Assembly (NCBI RefSeq): GCF_000383915.1
Contig: NZ_KB912942.1
Location: 8,326,470 to 8,390,469, forward strand
DNA: 64,000 nucleotides
Origin: Amycolatopsis benzoatilytica AK 16/65
GTDB lineage: Bacteria; Actinomycetota; Actinomycetes; Mycobacteriales; Pseudonocardiaceae
Reading direction: 5' to 3'
Position 1 is the stretch's first letter, and the number at the start of each line of letters is the position of its first letter. The position numbers and the translations under genes are program-made. Of the stretch, positions 8,994 through 16,864 are shown one piece after another. The notes beneath the pieces were generated by a model that was not told the DNA's origin, ran no database searches, and saw nothing but the letters and a program-made list of their open reading frames with translations.

Positions 8994-10490
8994 CTAGTTG
9001 ACGCAGGTTACCCCGTCCGCGGTGATGTCCGGAGCCGCGTCCGGCCCGGCGGCCTGCACCGGGGCGCCCTGCGTCGGGGCGACCGGTGCGGAGGCCGGGT
9101 GCAGGCTGGAGTCGTCGGTGTACTTCTGGCCGAGGTAGACCCGGAAGTGGTTCTTGTCCAGCGTGGTGTCCTGCGCGATCTCCACTCCGCCGAGCTTCTC
9201 GGCGAGCTGCTGCGCCTGCTCGCGCGTCCCGCGTCCGTAGTAGACGGTCGAGGTGCGCCGGGTGCTGCTGTTGGTCACCGTGCCGCGCTGGTAGCCGGCC
9301 GCCGTGAGCTTGTCGGACACCCGGTTGGCGAGTCCGTCCACTCCGGACGAGTTGCGCACGTCGACCACATAGGACGCCAGTGCCGGATCGCCGGAAGCCG
9401 ACGAGGGCGGCGCGCTGGACGAAGACGACGAGGGAGCGGACTGGGCGCCGCCGGTCTGCGCGCGGACGAACTGCTGGATCTGCTTCGGGTCCACCTGCAC
9501 GGCGTCGCCGTCGTTCGGGGTCTTGAGCGTGATGCTCACGACCGGCACGGTGACGAAGTTGATGTCGCCCGCGTTCACCCCGTGCAGCTGCTGGGCGAAA
9601 CCGAGCAGGTCCCAGTTGGTGTCGACGACGACGGCTTTCTTCACCGCGCCGATCAGATCGTCCAGCTTCCCCGGGTTGGCCAAGGTGCCCGCGGACAGGA
9701 TGGTCTTGGCCATGCTGGCCATGAACACCTGCTGCCGCTTGATCCGGTCCAGGTCGCCGTTGAGCAGGCCGTGCCGTTGCCGGACGAACTGCAGCGCCTG
9801 CGCGCCGGACACGTTCTGCGGCCCGGCCTTGAAGTCCGCGCCCGAGTAGGAGTCGCGCACCGGCTGCTTGAGGCACACCGGCACGCCGCCGACGGCCTGG
9901 CTCACGTAGTAGAAGCCGGCCAGGTTGACCGCCGCGTAGTGGGTGATCTTGAGGCCGGTGAGCTCCTGGACGGTCTCGATCGCGGTCTTCGCGCCGGCCT
10001 GTGCCGAGTCGTTCTCCAGCTGGGCGCCCGATTCGCCCTGTGCCTTCAGCTTGTTCTTCGCCGCCGTCTGGCCGTAGGTGTAAGCCGAGTTGATCTTGTG
10101 CTTGCCGAACTTGTCCGGCAGCTGCACGTACGAGTCGCGCGGGATGGAGAAGGCGGTGATGTTCCCGCCGCCGGCCGGGATGTGCACCACGATCATCGTG
10201 TCGGTGGTGTCGCCCCCGTCGTCCGCGCCGCCCGCGTGGAGCTGGTCCAGCACGTCCTGCGGCAGCGGATTGCCCTGCGCGTCGGTGCGCGTGTCGAGGC
10301 CGACCATCAGGATGTTCTGCTCGTCCAGCGGCGAGCTCGCGTCGCCGCTGATCACGTCGGACCGGTTCAGGCCGTCGGTGAGCCGGTGCAGCGTCGACCA
10401 GGCGTACGCGGTGCCGCCCAGGACGAGCACTGACACGACGGCCAGGGCTACCTGGGCGACGCGAAGCGCACCGGAGGTCTTACGACGCAT
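8994..10490 (-). CDS. LytR-CpsA-Psr (LCP) family wall-glycopolymer ligase
   Basis: A 498-residue type II membrane protein: short basic N terminus (MRRKTSG), one span (about 9-30, VALAVVSVLVLGG), the LCP catalytic domain (NILMVGLDTR, DTTDTMIVV, SIPRDSYV, HKINSAYTYG, FVRQRHGLLNGDLDRIKRQQ with the conserved Arg/Asp residues for phosphopolyprenyl binding), and a C-terminal LytR_C domain (VDVRNSSGVDGLANRV). LCP enzymes transfer lipid-linked polymers such as arabinogalactan to peptidoglycan. ATG 10490 has AGAGGAA 5 nt upstream; a GTG at 10532 is an alternative. Its promoter region is shared with the BlaI-type operator and glycosyltransferase on the other strand. Confidence 0.92.
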   Translation of the reverse strand: MRRKTSGALRVAQVALAVVSVLVLGGTAYAWSTLHRLTDGLNRSDVISGDASSPLDEQNILMVGLDTRTDAQGNPLPQDVLDQLHAGGADDGGDTTDTMIVVHIPAGGGNITAFSIPRDSYVQLPDKFGKHKINSAYTYGQTAAKNKLKAQGESGAQLENDSAQAGAKTAIETVQELTGLKITHYAAVNLAGFYYVSQAVGGVPVCLKQPVRDSYSGADFKAGPQNVSGAQALQFVRQRHGLLNGDLDRIKRQQVFMASMAKTILSAGTLANPGKLDDLIGAVKKAVVVDTNWDLLGFAQQLHGVNAGDINFVTVPVVSITLKTPNDGDAVQVDPKQIQQFVRAQTGGAQSAPSSSSSSAPPSSASGDPALASYVVDVRNSSGVDGLANRVSDKLTAAGYQRGTVTNSSTRRTSTVYYGRGTREQAQQLAEKLGGVEIAQDTTLDKNHFRVYLGQKYTDDSSLHPASAPVAPTQGAPVQAAGPDAAPDITADGVTCVN

Positions 10491-10646
10491 CGGGTTCCTC
10501 TTCCTGCCACGGCCGGTGGTCGAAAGACCCACGGTAGCGGGCGTCTCACCCGGCCGGGTTACCGCTTACCCCAAAGCGCGGCCAGGCTGCCCGCGAAGGC
10601 GGACGGACGGTGCACGACCGTGCACCGCCCCGGCTCGACTCTCATT

Positions 10647-10681
10647 CTACATGTCTGTAGTTTTACTACAGTCGTGTAGTA
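10647..10681. promoter_or_regulatory. Tandem BlaI-type operators upstream of glycosyltransferase
   Basis: Two perfect palindromes: CTACA-TGTC-TGTAG (10647-10660) and TACTACA-GTCG-TGTAGTA (10664-10681). Their centres are 19 bp apart. The TACTACA/TGTAGTA arms match the known BlaI/MecI operator style. They end 17 bp before the glycosyltransferase ATG and lie about 160 bp from the divergent LCP start. The likely ligand is the BlaI protein encoded at 13306-13674. Confidence 0.8.
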
Positions 10682-10698
10682 GTCGAGAGGGGTGCCGG

Positions 10699-11709
10699 AT
10701 GGCCCGCGTGCTGATCGTGTCCGCCCGGGTGGGGGCCGGCCACGACGGTGCCGCCAAGGAGCTGGACCGGTGGTTCGCCGGCCGCGGCGCCGAGGTGGTC
10801 CGCGCCGATTTCCTGGATCTGCTGCCAGGCCGCACCGGTGAGCTGCTCTGCGGCGCGTATCACCAGCAGCTCAACACCGTGCCGCGCAGCTGGGACTGGC
10901 TGCTCAGCGCGCTGGGCACGCCCGTGCTGGCCGGTGCCGCCCGCCGGTTCGCCGGCCTCGCGACGCCCCGGCTGCGGGAACTGCTCGCCGAGGACACCGA
11001 CGTCGTCGTCTCGACCTACCCGCTGGCCACGCACGCGGTCGCCCGGCTGCGCCGCTCCGGCGAGCTGACCGCGCCGTTGGTCGTCTACCTCACCGATCCG
11101 TCGGTCCACCGGCTTTGCGTGAGCTCGGAAGCATCGCTCACCGTCGCGCCCAACGAAACCGCCGCCCGTCAGGCCGAAGCGCTCGGCGCACCGCGCACGC
11201 TGGTCTCGCGTCCGCTGGTCGCTCCTGCCTTCCGGCCGTGCACCAGCCTGACCGAACGGATGCGGCTGCGGCTCGAATTCGGTCTGCCCCGAGACGGCGC
11301 GCTCGCTCTGGTCGTGGCCGGCTCCTGGGGTGTCGGCCAGATCGGCCAGACCGCCGCCGACCTGCTCGCGACCGGCCAGGTCGAGCCGGTGGTGGTGTGC
11401 GGGCGGAACGAGGCGCTGGCCGAACGGCTGCGCGAGGCCGGGCACCGGCACGTGTTCGGCTGGGTCGACCGGATGCCCGAGCTGATGCGCGCGTGCACCG
11501 TCGTAGTCCAGAACGCGGGCGGACTGACCACGTCGGAAGCACTCGCGACCGGGCTGCCGGTGCTCACCTATCGCTGCCTGCCGGGACACGGCCGGGCCAA
11601 CGCGGCGGTGCTGCACGACGACGGGATCGTGCCGTGGGTCCGCTCGCCGCAGGACCTGACGGAGGCACTGGAGTGGCTGTTGCGCCGTCCGGTCGAGGTG
11701 GCCGGATGA
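10699..11709 (+). CDS. MGDG synthase-like glycosyltransferase
   Basis: A 336-residue GT-B fold transferase related to monogalactosyldiacylglycerol synthase and MurG-type enzymes. The N terminus VLIVSARVGAGHDGAAKEL has the Gly/His motif of the MGDG synthase family; the C-terminal UDP-sugar domain includes VVCGRNEALAERL and VVVQNAGGLTTSEALATGLPVLTYRCLPGHG. A lipid or polyprenyl acceptor is therefore likely, at the inner face of the membrane. GAGAGGGG precedes the ATG. The stop overlaps the deacetylase start by ATGA. Control by BlaI is inferred from the two palindromes just upstream. Confidence 0.88.
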   Translation: MARVLIVSARVGAGHDGAAKELDRWFAGRGAEVVRADFLDLLPGRTGELLCGAYHQQLNTVPRSWDWLLSALGTPVLAGAARRFAGLATPRLRELLAEDTDVVVSTYPLATHAVARLRRSGELTAPLVVYLTDPSVHRLCVSSEASLTVAPNETAARQAEALGAPRTLVSRPLVAPAFRPCTSLTERMRLRLEFGLPRDGALALVVAGSWGVGQIGQTAADLLATGQVEPVVVCGRNEALAERLREAGHRHVFGWVDRMPELMRACTVVVQNAGGLTTSEALATGLPVLTYRCLPGHGRANAAVLHDDGIVPWVRSPQDLTEALEWLLRRPVEVAG

Positions 11710-12524
11710 TCCGCGGACTGGCGGCTGCCGCCGTCGCGCACGCGGCCCCGGCGGCGTTGTTCGTGCCGCGGTTGCGCCCGCCTCGGCTTGCCGGGCGCGG
11801 TCACCCGAACCACGTCGCTCTCACCTTCGACGACGGCCCCAACCCGAACTCGACCCCGCATTTCCTGAAGGCGCTGGACGAACTCGGCGTCCGCGCCACC
11901 TTCTTCGTGCTCGGCCGCGAATTGGCCGCAGCGCCGGAACTGGGCCGGGAAATCGCCGCCGCCGGACACGAACTGGCTGTGCACGGCTGGGACCACCGCT
12001 GTTTCCTCCGCCGCTCGCCGAACGCGCTGCATGCCGAACTTCAGCACACCGCCGACCTGATCAATCTGATCACCGGCACCCGGCCGCGCTGGCTGCGTGC
12101 CCCGTACGGAGTGTTCAGCGCCAGCGCGCTGGTCTCCGCGCGCCGGCTTGGTCTCCGGCCGGTTCTCTGGAGTACCTGGGGCTTCGACTGGACCAGCCAT
12201 GCCACTGCGCGCTCGGTCGTCCGCAACGTCTGCCGGAGGCTGGACGGCGGCGGCACGATCCTGCTGCACGATTCCGACGTCGCCGCCGCGCCTGGAGCGT
12301 GGCGATCAGCGCTCGGCGCACTCCCGGTGGTGGTGTCCGAGTGCCGGATGCGCGGGTACCAGGTCGGCCCCCTGCGGGACCACCAAGCAGGCGGCCTGCG
12401 CCGTCTCGATGCCGGAGTGCAGGTCGGTGGCCGCGTCCAGAGTGCAGACGGCGGACCAGGCGCAGGCGCCGAGAACGACCGCGACAGCAATCGCGGCGAG
12501 CGGGCGGCGGCGCGTACCCGCTGA
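11706..12524 (+). CDS. Polysaccharide deacetylase (CE4/NodB domain)
   Basis: 272 residues with the NodB homology domain: TFDDGPN (catalytic Asp and metal Asp), HGWDHR (metal His pair, H-x3-H), RAPYG, and the late ILLHDSD motif with the catalytic His. Enzymes of this family remove N-acetyl groups from chitin-like or peptidoglycan glycans. It is translationally coupled to the glycosyltransferase (ATGA). The domain normally ends near the GYQVGPL segment; the last 50 or so residues are low-complexity, have weaker GC3 bias and are antisense to the M56 gene, so the tail may be a read-through extension rather than a functional part. Confidence 0.88.
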   Translation: MIRGLAAAAVAHAAPAALFVPRLRPPRLAGRGHPNHVALTFDDGPNPNSTPHFLKALDELGVRATFFVLGRELAAAPELGREIAAAGHELAVHGWDHRCFLRRSPNALHAELQHTADLINLITGTRPRWLRAPYGVFSASALVSARRLGLRPVLWSTWGFDWTSHATARSVVRNVCRRLDGGGTILLHDSDVAAAPGAWRSALGALPVVVSECRMRGYQVGPLRDHQAGGLRRLDAGVQVGGRVQSADGGPGAGAENDRDSNRGERAAARTR

Positions 12525-13304
12525 CGGCGCGGTCAGCAGGGCGCGCACGCGTTGCGGAACTGGCCCGCCGGTCGCGGCGAGCGCGAGCGAGGGCCGGTGG
12601 TTGCCGGCCAGTGCGGCCTTCGCGACTGCGGTGGCGACGAGTTTCCGGTCGCCGACCCGGTCCGCGGCGGCTTCGTCCGCCCAGCGTTCCAGCGAGAAGC
12701 GGGCTGCTGAGCCGAGTGGGCGCAGCACCGGGTTGACGGTGGTCGCGACCGTGACGACGGCGGCGAAAACGTGATGCCGCAGCCTCAGGTGCGCGCGCTC
12801 GTGGGCCAGCAGCGCCCGGCGTTCTTGGGGCTCCAGCACGGCGAGCATGCCGCTGGACACGGCGATCCGACCGCCGTTCCCGGCGACCGCGAACGCGACC
12901 GGCTCCTCTCCGGGCAACAGTACGATGCCCGCCTCGCGCGTGTGCAGATCCAGCTCAGCGTGCACCTTCCGGTGCCAGCGGACGTACTGGATCGCCGTGC
13001 GGGTCAACGCTGTCGCGGCCGCGACCAGCGCGAGCCCGCTGACGATCGCCAGCGGCAGGTTCACCGCGTCCGCGCCGCGGAACGCGACCGCGGAGAAGTC
13101 GCCGAGTTCGCCGACCAGCGGCAGCTGCGCCAAGCCCGCGGCGGCGAGCACGGCGAGCGTCGCGGTGCTGCCGACGGCCAGCACCAGCGCGGAGCCGGTG
13201 AGCAGCCAGCTGCCCAGTCGCGGCGACAGGCGGGGCGCGACCCAGCGCGCCACCGGCCAGGAGGCGAGCGGCAGCAGCAGCGGAGCGAGCAGGTCGAGGT
13301 TCAC
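12306..13304 (-). CDS. BlaR1/M56-family membrane metallopeptidase
   Basis: A 332-residue membrane protein with N-terminal spans, a central zinc-peptidase motif LLAHERAHLRLRHH (HExxH) and a downstream Glu in ERWADEAAADR, then a further hydrophobic segment (AIAVAVVLGACAW). M56 proteins paired with BlaI act as sensor-proteases that trigger BlaI inactivation. No C-terminal penicillin-binding sensor domain is present, so the signal is not necessarily a beta-lactam. GTG start lies 1 bp after the BlaI stop, making a tight blaI-M56 operon. Its 3' end overlaps the convergent deacetylase by 219 bp; codon usage here favours the M56 frame. Confidence 0.88.
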   Translation of the reverse strand: MNLDLLAPLLLPLASWPVARWVAPRLSPRLGSWLLTGSALVLAVGSTATLAVLAAAGLAQLPLVGELGDFSAVAFRGADAVNLPLAIVSGLALVAAATALTRTAIQYVRWHRKVHAELDLHTREAGIVLLPGEEPVAFAVAGNGGRIAVSSGMLAVLEPQERRALLAHERAHLRLRHHVFAAVVTVATTVNPVLRPLGSAARFSLERWADEAAADRVGDRKLVATAVAKAALAGNHRPSLALAATGGPVPQRVRALLTAPSAGTRRRPLAAIAVAVVLGACAWSAVCTLDAATDLHSGIETAQAACLVVPQGADLVPAHPALGHHHRECAER

Positions 13305-13305
13305 G

Positions 13306-13674
13306 TCAGCCGCCGTTGCGCAGAAGGTCGCGCAGTACGCGCTCGTCCGATTCGGAAAGGTTCGACACGAACCGGGCGAGCACGCTCGACCGGTCCGCTT
13401 CCGCGTCGAGCACCTTGCTCATCCGGCGCGCGGCGAGCCCGGGCTCGTCGTCGGCGGCGCGATAGGTGAACGAGCGGCCCTGCTTCTCCCGGGTGGCCAC
13501 GCCCTTCTCGAACAGCCGGGACAGGATGGTGACCACGGTCGTGTAGGCCAGTCCGTCGCCGAGCCGCTTTTGCACGTCGGCCGCCGACATCGGCTCGCCG
13601 GATTCCCACAGCACCGCCAGCACCTCGGCCTCCAGCTCGCCGGGCGCACGCCGGGTCCCCTCGCCTTTCCGCAT
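13306..13674 (-). CDS. BlaI/MecI/CopY-family repressor
   Basis: A 122-residue winged-helix repressor: MSAADVQKRLGDGLAYTTVVTILSRLFEKGVATREKQGRSFTY is the BlaI DNA-binding domain (here described in parts: ADVQKRL helix, YTTVVTILSRL recognition helix, EKQGRSFTY wing), followed by the dimerisation helices, including SVLARFVSNLSESDERVLRDLL. The gene heads a two-gene unit with the M56 peptidase. Three operator-like sites flank its promoter (13683-13700 and 13715-13751), implying autoregulation and control of the divergent DedA operon. No beta-lactamase or mecA-like gene is present, so the local regulon appears to be envelope lipid and glycan genes. Confidence 0.93.
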   Translation of the reverse strand: MRKGEGTRRAPGELEAEVLAVLWESGEPMSAADVQKRLGDGLAYTTVVTILSRLFEKGVATREKQGRSFTYRAADDEPGLAARRMSKVLDAEADRSSVLARFVSNLSESDERVLRDLLRNGG

Positions 13675-13682
13675 GGGGGAAA

Positions 13683-13700
13683 TTCTACCTGCCTGTCGAA
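13683..13700. promoter_or_regulatory. Operator-like site at BlaI start
   Basis: TTCTACC-N4-TGTCGAA lies 8 bp upstream of the BlaI ATG on the minus strand. It is an imperfect match to the TACTACA-N4-TGTAGTA sites. The position fits autorepression. Confidence 0.5.
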
Positions 13701-13714
13701 GCCGCTCGGCTCGC

Positions 13715-13751
13715 TACTACGTTCATGTAGAATTTCGACAGATATGTAGTA
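13715..13751. promoter_or_regulatory. Tandem BlaI-type operators upstream of DedA
   Basis: TACTACG-TTCA-TGTAGAA (13715-13732) and TTCGACA-GATA-TGTAGTA (13734-13751) repeat the design seen at 10647-10681, including a 19-bp centre-to-centre distance. The second ends 11 bp before the DedA ATG. Each has at least one full TGTAG arm. Confidence 0.7.
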
Positions 13752-13762
13752 GAAGGAGGGGC

Positions 13763-14374
13763 ATGGGGAGCCTGCTTGACCCGAAATTGCTGCTGGCGAC
13801 GTTCGGTCCGCTCGGCGTTTTCGCGGTGATGTTCGCCGAGACCGGCCTGCTCGTAGGGTTCTTCCTGCCCGGCGACTCGCTGCTGTTCACAGCGGGCGTG
13901 CTCGCCGCGTCGGCCAAGCTGCACCTCTCGCTGCCGGTGGTCATCGTCGCCGCGGCTGCGGGCGCGCTGCTCGGCGCGCAGACTGGCTATGTGCTCGGAA
14001 AACGCGGCGGCAGCGCATTGCTCACGCGGGTGCGCAACAAACACCTGCACCAGGGCGTCGCGCGCGGTTCAGAACTGCTCACCCGGTACGGACTGGGCAA
14101 GGCGGTGGTGCTGGCGCGGTTCATTCCGGTCGTCCGCACCGTGCTGAACCCGCTCGCCGGCATCGCCGGGATGCCCGCCGCGCGGTTCGCGCTGTGGCAG
14201 GTGCTCGGCGGTTTGCTCTGGACGGTCGGGGTCACCCTCGCCGGGTACGCGCTGGGCGCGTCGGTGCCGAACATCGACACCTATCTGCTGCCGATCATCG
14301 CCCTGGTGGTGTTGGCGTCGCTGAGCCCGCTGCTGATCGAGTTCGTCCGCTCCCGCCGGAGCGCGGCCCGATGA
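13763..14374 (+). CDS. DedA-family membrane protein
   Basis: 203 residues with the two DedA hallmarks: ETGLLVGFFLPGDS near the N terminus and RFIPVVRTVLNPLAGIAGM in the second half, plus about five membrane spans. DedA-family proteins are linked to lipid-carrier (undecaprenyl phosphate) or phospholipid flipping and membrane homeostasis. A strong AAGGAGGGG precedes the ATG. The stop overlaps the PAP2 gene by ATGA. Pairing with a PAP2 phosphatase fits recycling of polyprenyl phosphate. BlaI-type operators sit directly upstream. Confidence 0.93.
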   Translation: MGSLLDPKLLLATFGPLGVFAVMFAETGLLVGFFLPGDSLLFTAGVLAASAKLHLSLPVVIVAAAAGALLGAQTGYVLGKRGGSALLTRVRNKHLHQGVARGSELLTRYGLGKAVVLARFIPVVRTVLNPLAGIAGMPAARFALWQVLGGLLWTVGVTLAGYALGASVPNIDTYLLPIIALVVLASLSPLLIEFVRSRRSAAR

Positions 14375-14940
14375 TCGACGCCGGCCTCTACCGCGACATC
14401 ACGGATTTCGCCTGGTCCCAGCAGTGGTTCGCGGGGATCGCGACGACCTTCACCGAGTACGGCGTCTTCCTGATCGTGCCGGTGATCCTGGCGCTGCTCT
14501 GGCGGGCGCGCACTCGTGGCCCGGCGGAGCTGGCGGCCGCGGCGTGGGTGCCGATCGCGGTCGCGGTCGCGCTGATCGTCGACACCGTGCTGAAATCGGC
14601 GGTCGCCGAGGTCCGGCCGTGTCGCGTCGTGCCAAACGTGCACACGCTGCTGCCTTGCGACGCGCCGACGGACTACGCGTTTCCGAGCAATCACACGGTG
14701 ATCGTGGCGTCGTTCGCGGTCGCGTTGCTGCTGGTGCACCGGAAGTGGGGGATCTGGGCGCTGGTATTCGCGGTGCTGATCGGTATTTCCCGGGTGTACG
14801 TCGGGGCGCACTACCCGCATGACGTGCTGGCCGGGTTCGTCGTCGGGGCCGCGGTCGCGTCGCTCGGGCTGCTCGCCCGGGTGCCGCTGGAGAAGATTGC
14901 GGTCCGGCTGCTGCCGGTGATCCCAGGGAGAAAAGCGTGA
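14371..14940 (+). CDS. PAP2-superfamily phosphatase, likely polyprenyl-diphosphate phosphatase
   Basis: 189 residues, about six membrane spans. The three PAP2 motifs are present: KSAVAEVRP (K-x6-RP), PSNH, and SRVYVGAHYPHDVLAG with the catalytic His. Members such as PgpB/BcrC dephosphorylate undecaprenyl diphosphate or phosphatidylglycerol phosphate on the outer membrane face. It is coupled to DedA upstream (ATGA) and DUF1707 downstream (GTGA). A bacitracin-resistance type role is possible but not shown. Confidence 0.9.
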   Translation: MIDAGLYRDITDFAWSQQWFAGIATTFTEYGVFLIVPVILALLWRARTRGPAELAAAAWVPIAVAVALIVDTVLKSAVAEVRPCRVVPNVHTLLPCDAPTDYAFPSNHTVIVASFAVALLLVHRKWGIWALVFAVLIGISRVYVGAHYPHDVLAGFVVGAAVASLGLLARVPLEKIAVRLLPVIPGRKA

Positions 14941-15302
14941 GCGAAGACCATCCCGTCCGCTGCTCCGACGCGGAACGCGAGCAGACCACGCAAGCCTTGA
15001 ACGAGGCGGCCGGCGAAGGCCGGTTGAGCCTGACCGAAGTGGAAGAACGGCTCACGATCGTCTACGCCGCGCGGTACCGGCACGAGCTGGCCGCCGTCGT
15101 CGCGGACCTGCCGTCGCCCGCGCCGCAGCAAGGCTGGCCGCCGCTGTTCCTGCTCGGGCAGCAGCTGGCGGGCGGCCTCTCGGCGCGGCGGCGGCTGGCG
15201 GCCGCGGCACTGGCCCTGCTCGCGCTGTCGATGATGATGTTCATGGCCGCGCACGGATTCGTCGACGTCAGCCATCACCTTCCCCATCGCTTCGGCCCGT
15301 AA
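14937..15302 (+). CDS. DUF1707 (SHOCT-like) domain protein with membrane anchor
   Basis: 121 residues. The N-terminal half (VRCSDAEREQTTQALNEAA, then GRLSLTEVEERL, then YAARYRHELAAVVADLP) is the actinobacterial DUF1707 domain, a short helical module of unknown function often next to membrane or wall genes. A single span (about 83-103) follows, ending in a His-rich tail. GTG start overlaps the PAP2 stop by GTGA, making it the third gene of the DedA operon. It ends 3 bp from the convergent acyl-CoA ligase. Confidence 0.85.
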   Translation: MSEDHPVRCSDAEREQTTQALNEAAGEGRLSLTEVEERLTIVYAARYRHELAAVVADLPSPAPQQGWPPLFLLGQQLAGGLSARRRLAAAALALLALSMMMFMAAHGFVDVSHHLPHRFGP

Positions 15303-15305
15303 CGG

Positions 15306-16835
15306 TCACGACGTCAACCGCGCCCGCACGTCCGTTTTCAGCACCTTCCCCACCTTCGAGCGCGGCAGATCCGGCCAGACGTGCACTGCTTTCGGCGTTT
15401 TCACACTGCCCAGTAGTTCCTTGACTGTGGCTCGCAGCTCGTCCTCGGTCGCGGTACGGCCCTCGTGCAGCTGTACGACGGCGGTCACCTGCTCGCCCCA
15501 CTTCTCGTGCGGCAGTCCGATCACCGCGCAGTCCCGCACCGCCGGATGGGTCATCAGCGCCTGTTCCACCTCGGCCGAATAGACGTTGAACCCGCCAGTG
15601 ATGATCATGTCCTTGGCCCGGTCCACCACGTACAGGAAGTTGTCCTCGTCGAGGTAGCCGATGTCGCCGGTGTGGTGCCAGCCGTGCTTGCTCGCTTCCG
15701 CGGTCGCTTCCGGATCGCGGTAGTACCCCGGCATTACCAGCGGTCCGCGCACGACGATCTCGCCGCGTTCGCCGTAGGGCAGCAGCGTTCCGTCTTCGGC
15801 CATGATCGCGACCCGGGTCAGCGGCGTCGGCCGCCCTGCCGAGGTGAACCGTTCGCGGGCAAGGGAACCGTCCGCGTGGAAATGGTCGGCCGGGGACAGC
15901 GTGGAGATCATCATCGGCGCTTCGCTCTGCCCGAACAGCTGGCCCAGCACCGGTCCGATCCGGTCGATCGCCTCCTCCAGCCGGGTCGCGGACATCGGCG
16001 CCGCGCCGTACCAGAGGCAGCGCAACGAACCGAGATCCGCGGAATCCAGGCCGGGATGGTCGAGCAAAAGGTAGATCAGCGTCGGCGGGAGGAAGGTGTG
16101 CGTGATCCGGTGCTTGCCGACCAGCGCGAGGAACTGCCCGAGATCCGGCGCGGGCATCACCACGATCTCGCCGCCCAAGGTCAGCACCGGGAAACACAGC
16201 ACGCCCGCGGCGTGGGTGAGCGGTGCCAGCGCCAGGTAACGCGGCCGCGGCGAGAACGGGTAGCTCATCAACGTCAGCGCGGTCATGGTTTCGACGTTGT
16301 GCCCGGTCAGCATCACCCCCTTCGGCCGCCCGGTGGTGCCGCCGGTGCCGACGAGCATCGCCGTGTCGTCCGGCGGATCTGCTTGCCACGGCTCGGCGGA
16401 CACGTCGGCGAGCCAGTCCTCGAACGGAATCGCGCCGTCGAAGGCGCCGTCCAGGCACACCACGGTGGCGAGTTTGGGCAGTTGCCCGGCGATGCGGGCG
16501 ACGAGCGGTGCGAACGACTCCTGCACGAGCAGGCACGTGCAGTCGAACAGGTCCAGCAGTTCCCGGTTCTCCGCCGCCTCGTTGCGCGGGTTGACCGGGC
16601 ACCAGACCGCCCCTGCGCGGCTGATGCCGAATACGCAAGCGAACGACATCGGATCGTTCGCGGACAGGATCGCCACCTTGTCGCCCGGCCGCACGCCCGA
16701 GCGGGCGAGGGCGCGGGCGACGCGCCAGGACAGCTGCTGGACCTCGCCGTAGCTCAGCGATTCGCCGGCCGCGGTCAGACACGGGGCCGACGGGCCGAGC
16801 GAGGTGCCCTTGTCGAGGTAGTCGGTCAGTCGCAC
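15306..16835 (-). CDS. Acyl-CoA synthetase (AMP-binding, class I adenylate-forming)
   Basis: A 509-residue adenylate-forming ligase. Motif A3 is GTGGTTGRPKGVMLT; the adenine-binding segment is GQLFGQSEAPM; the hinge region reads HTGDIGYLDED and DRAKDMIITGGFNVYSAEVE; the A10 catalytic Lys is in RSKVGKVLK. It activates a carboxylic acid with ATP and joins it to CoA. The SDR gene lies 29 bp upstream on the same strand, and a TetR gene diverges, a common layout for fatty-acid, aromatic-acid or steroid side-chain breakdown. The chain specificity cannot be read. Confidence 0.9.
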   Translation of the reverse strand: MRLTDYLDKGTSLGPSAPCLTAAGESLSYGEVQQLSWRVARALARSGVRPGDKVAILSANDPMSFACVFGISRAGAVWCPVNPRNEAAENRELLDLFDCTCLLVQESFAPLVARIAGQLPKLATVVCLDGAFDGAIPFEDWLADVSAEPWQADPPDDTAMLVGTGGTTGRPKGVMLTGHNVETMTALTLMSYPFSPRPRYLALAPLTHAAGVLCFPVLTLGGEIVVMPAPDLGQFLALVGKHRITHTFLPPTLIYLLLDHPGLDSADLGSLRCLWYGAAPMSATRLEEAIDRIGPVLGQLFGQSEAPMMISTLSPADHFHADGSLARERFTSAGRPTPLTRVAIMAEDGTLLPYGERGEIVVRGPLVMPGYYRDPEATAEASKHGWHHTGDIGYLDEDNFLYVVDRAKDMIITGGFNVYSAEVEQALMTHPAVRDCAVIGLPHEKWGEQVTAVVQLHEGRTATEDELRATVKELLGSVKTPKAVHVWPDLPRSKVGKVLKTDVRARLTS

Positions 16836-16864
16836 CGCTCGTCTCCTTGCTCAGGGGGACCGAT

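Noticed and set aside
13306..13674. Beta-lactam resistance locus
   Set aside because: BlaI/M56 are present but no beta-lactamase or PBP2a-like gene; targets look like envelope genes.
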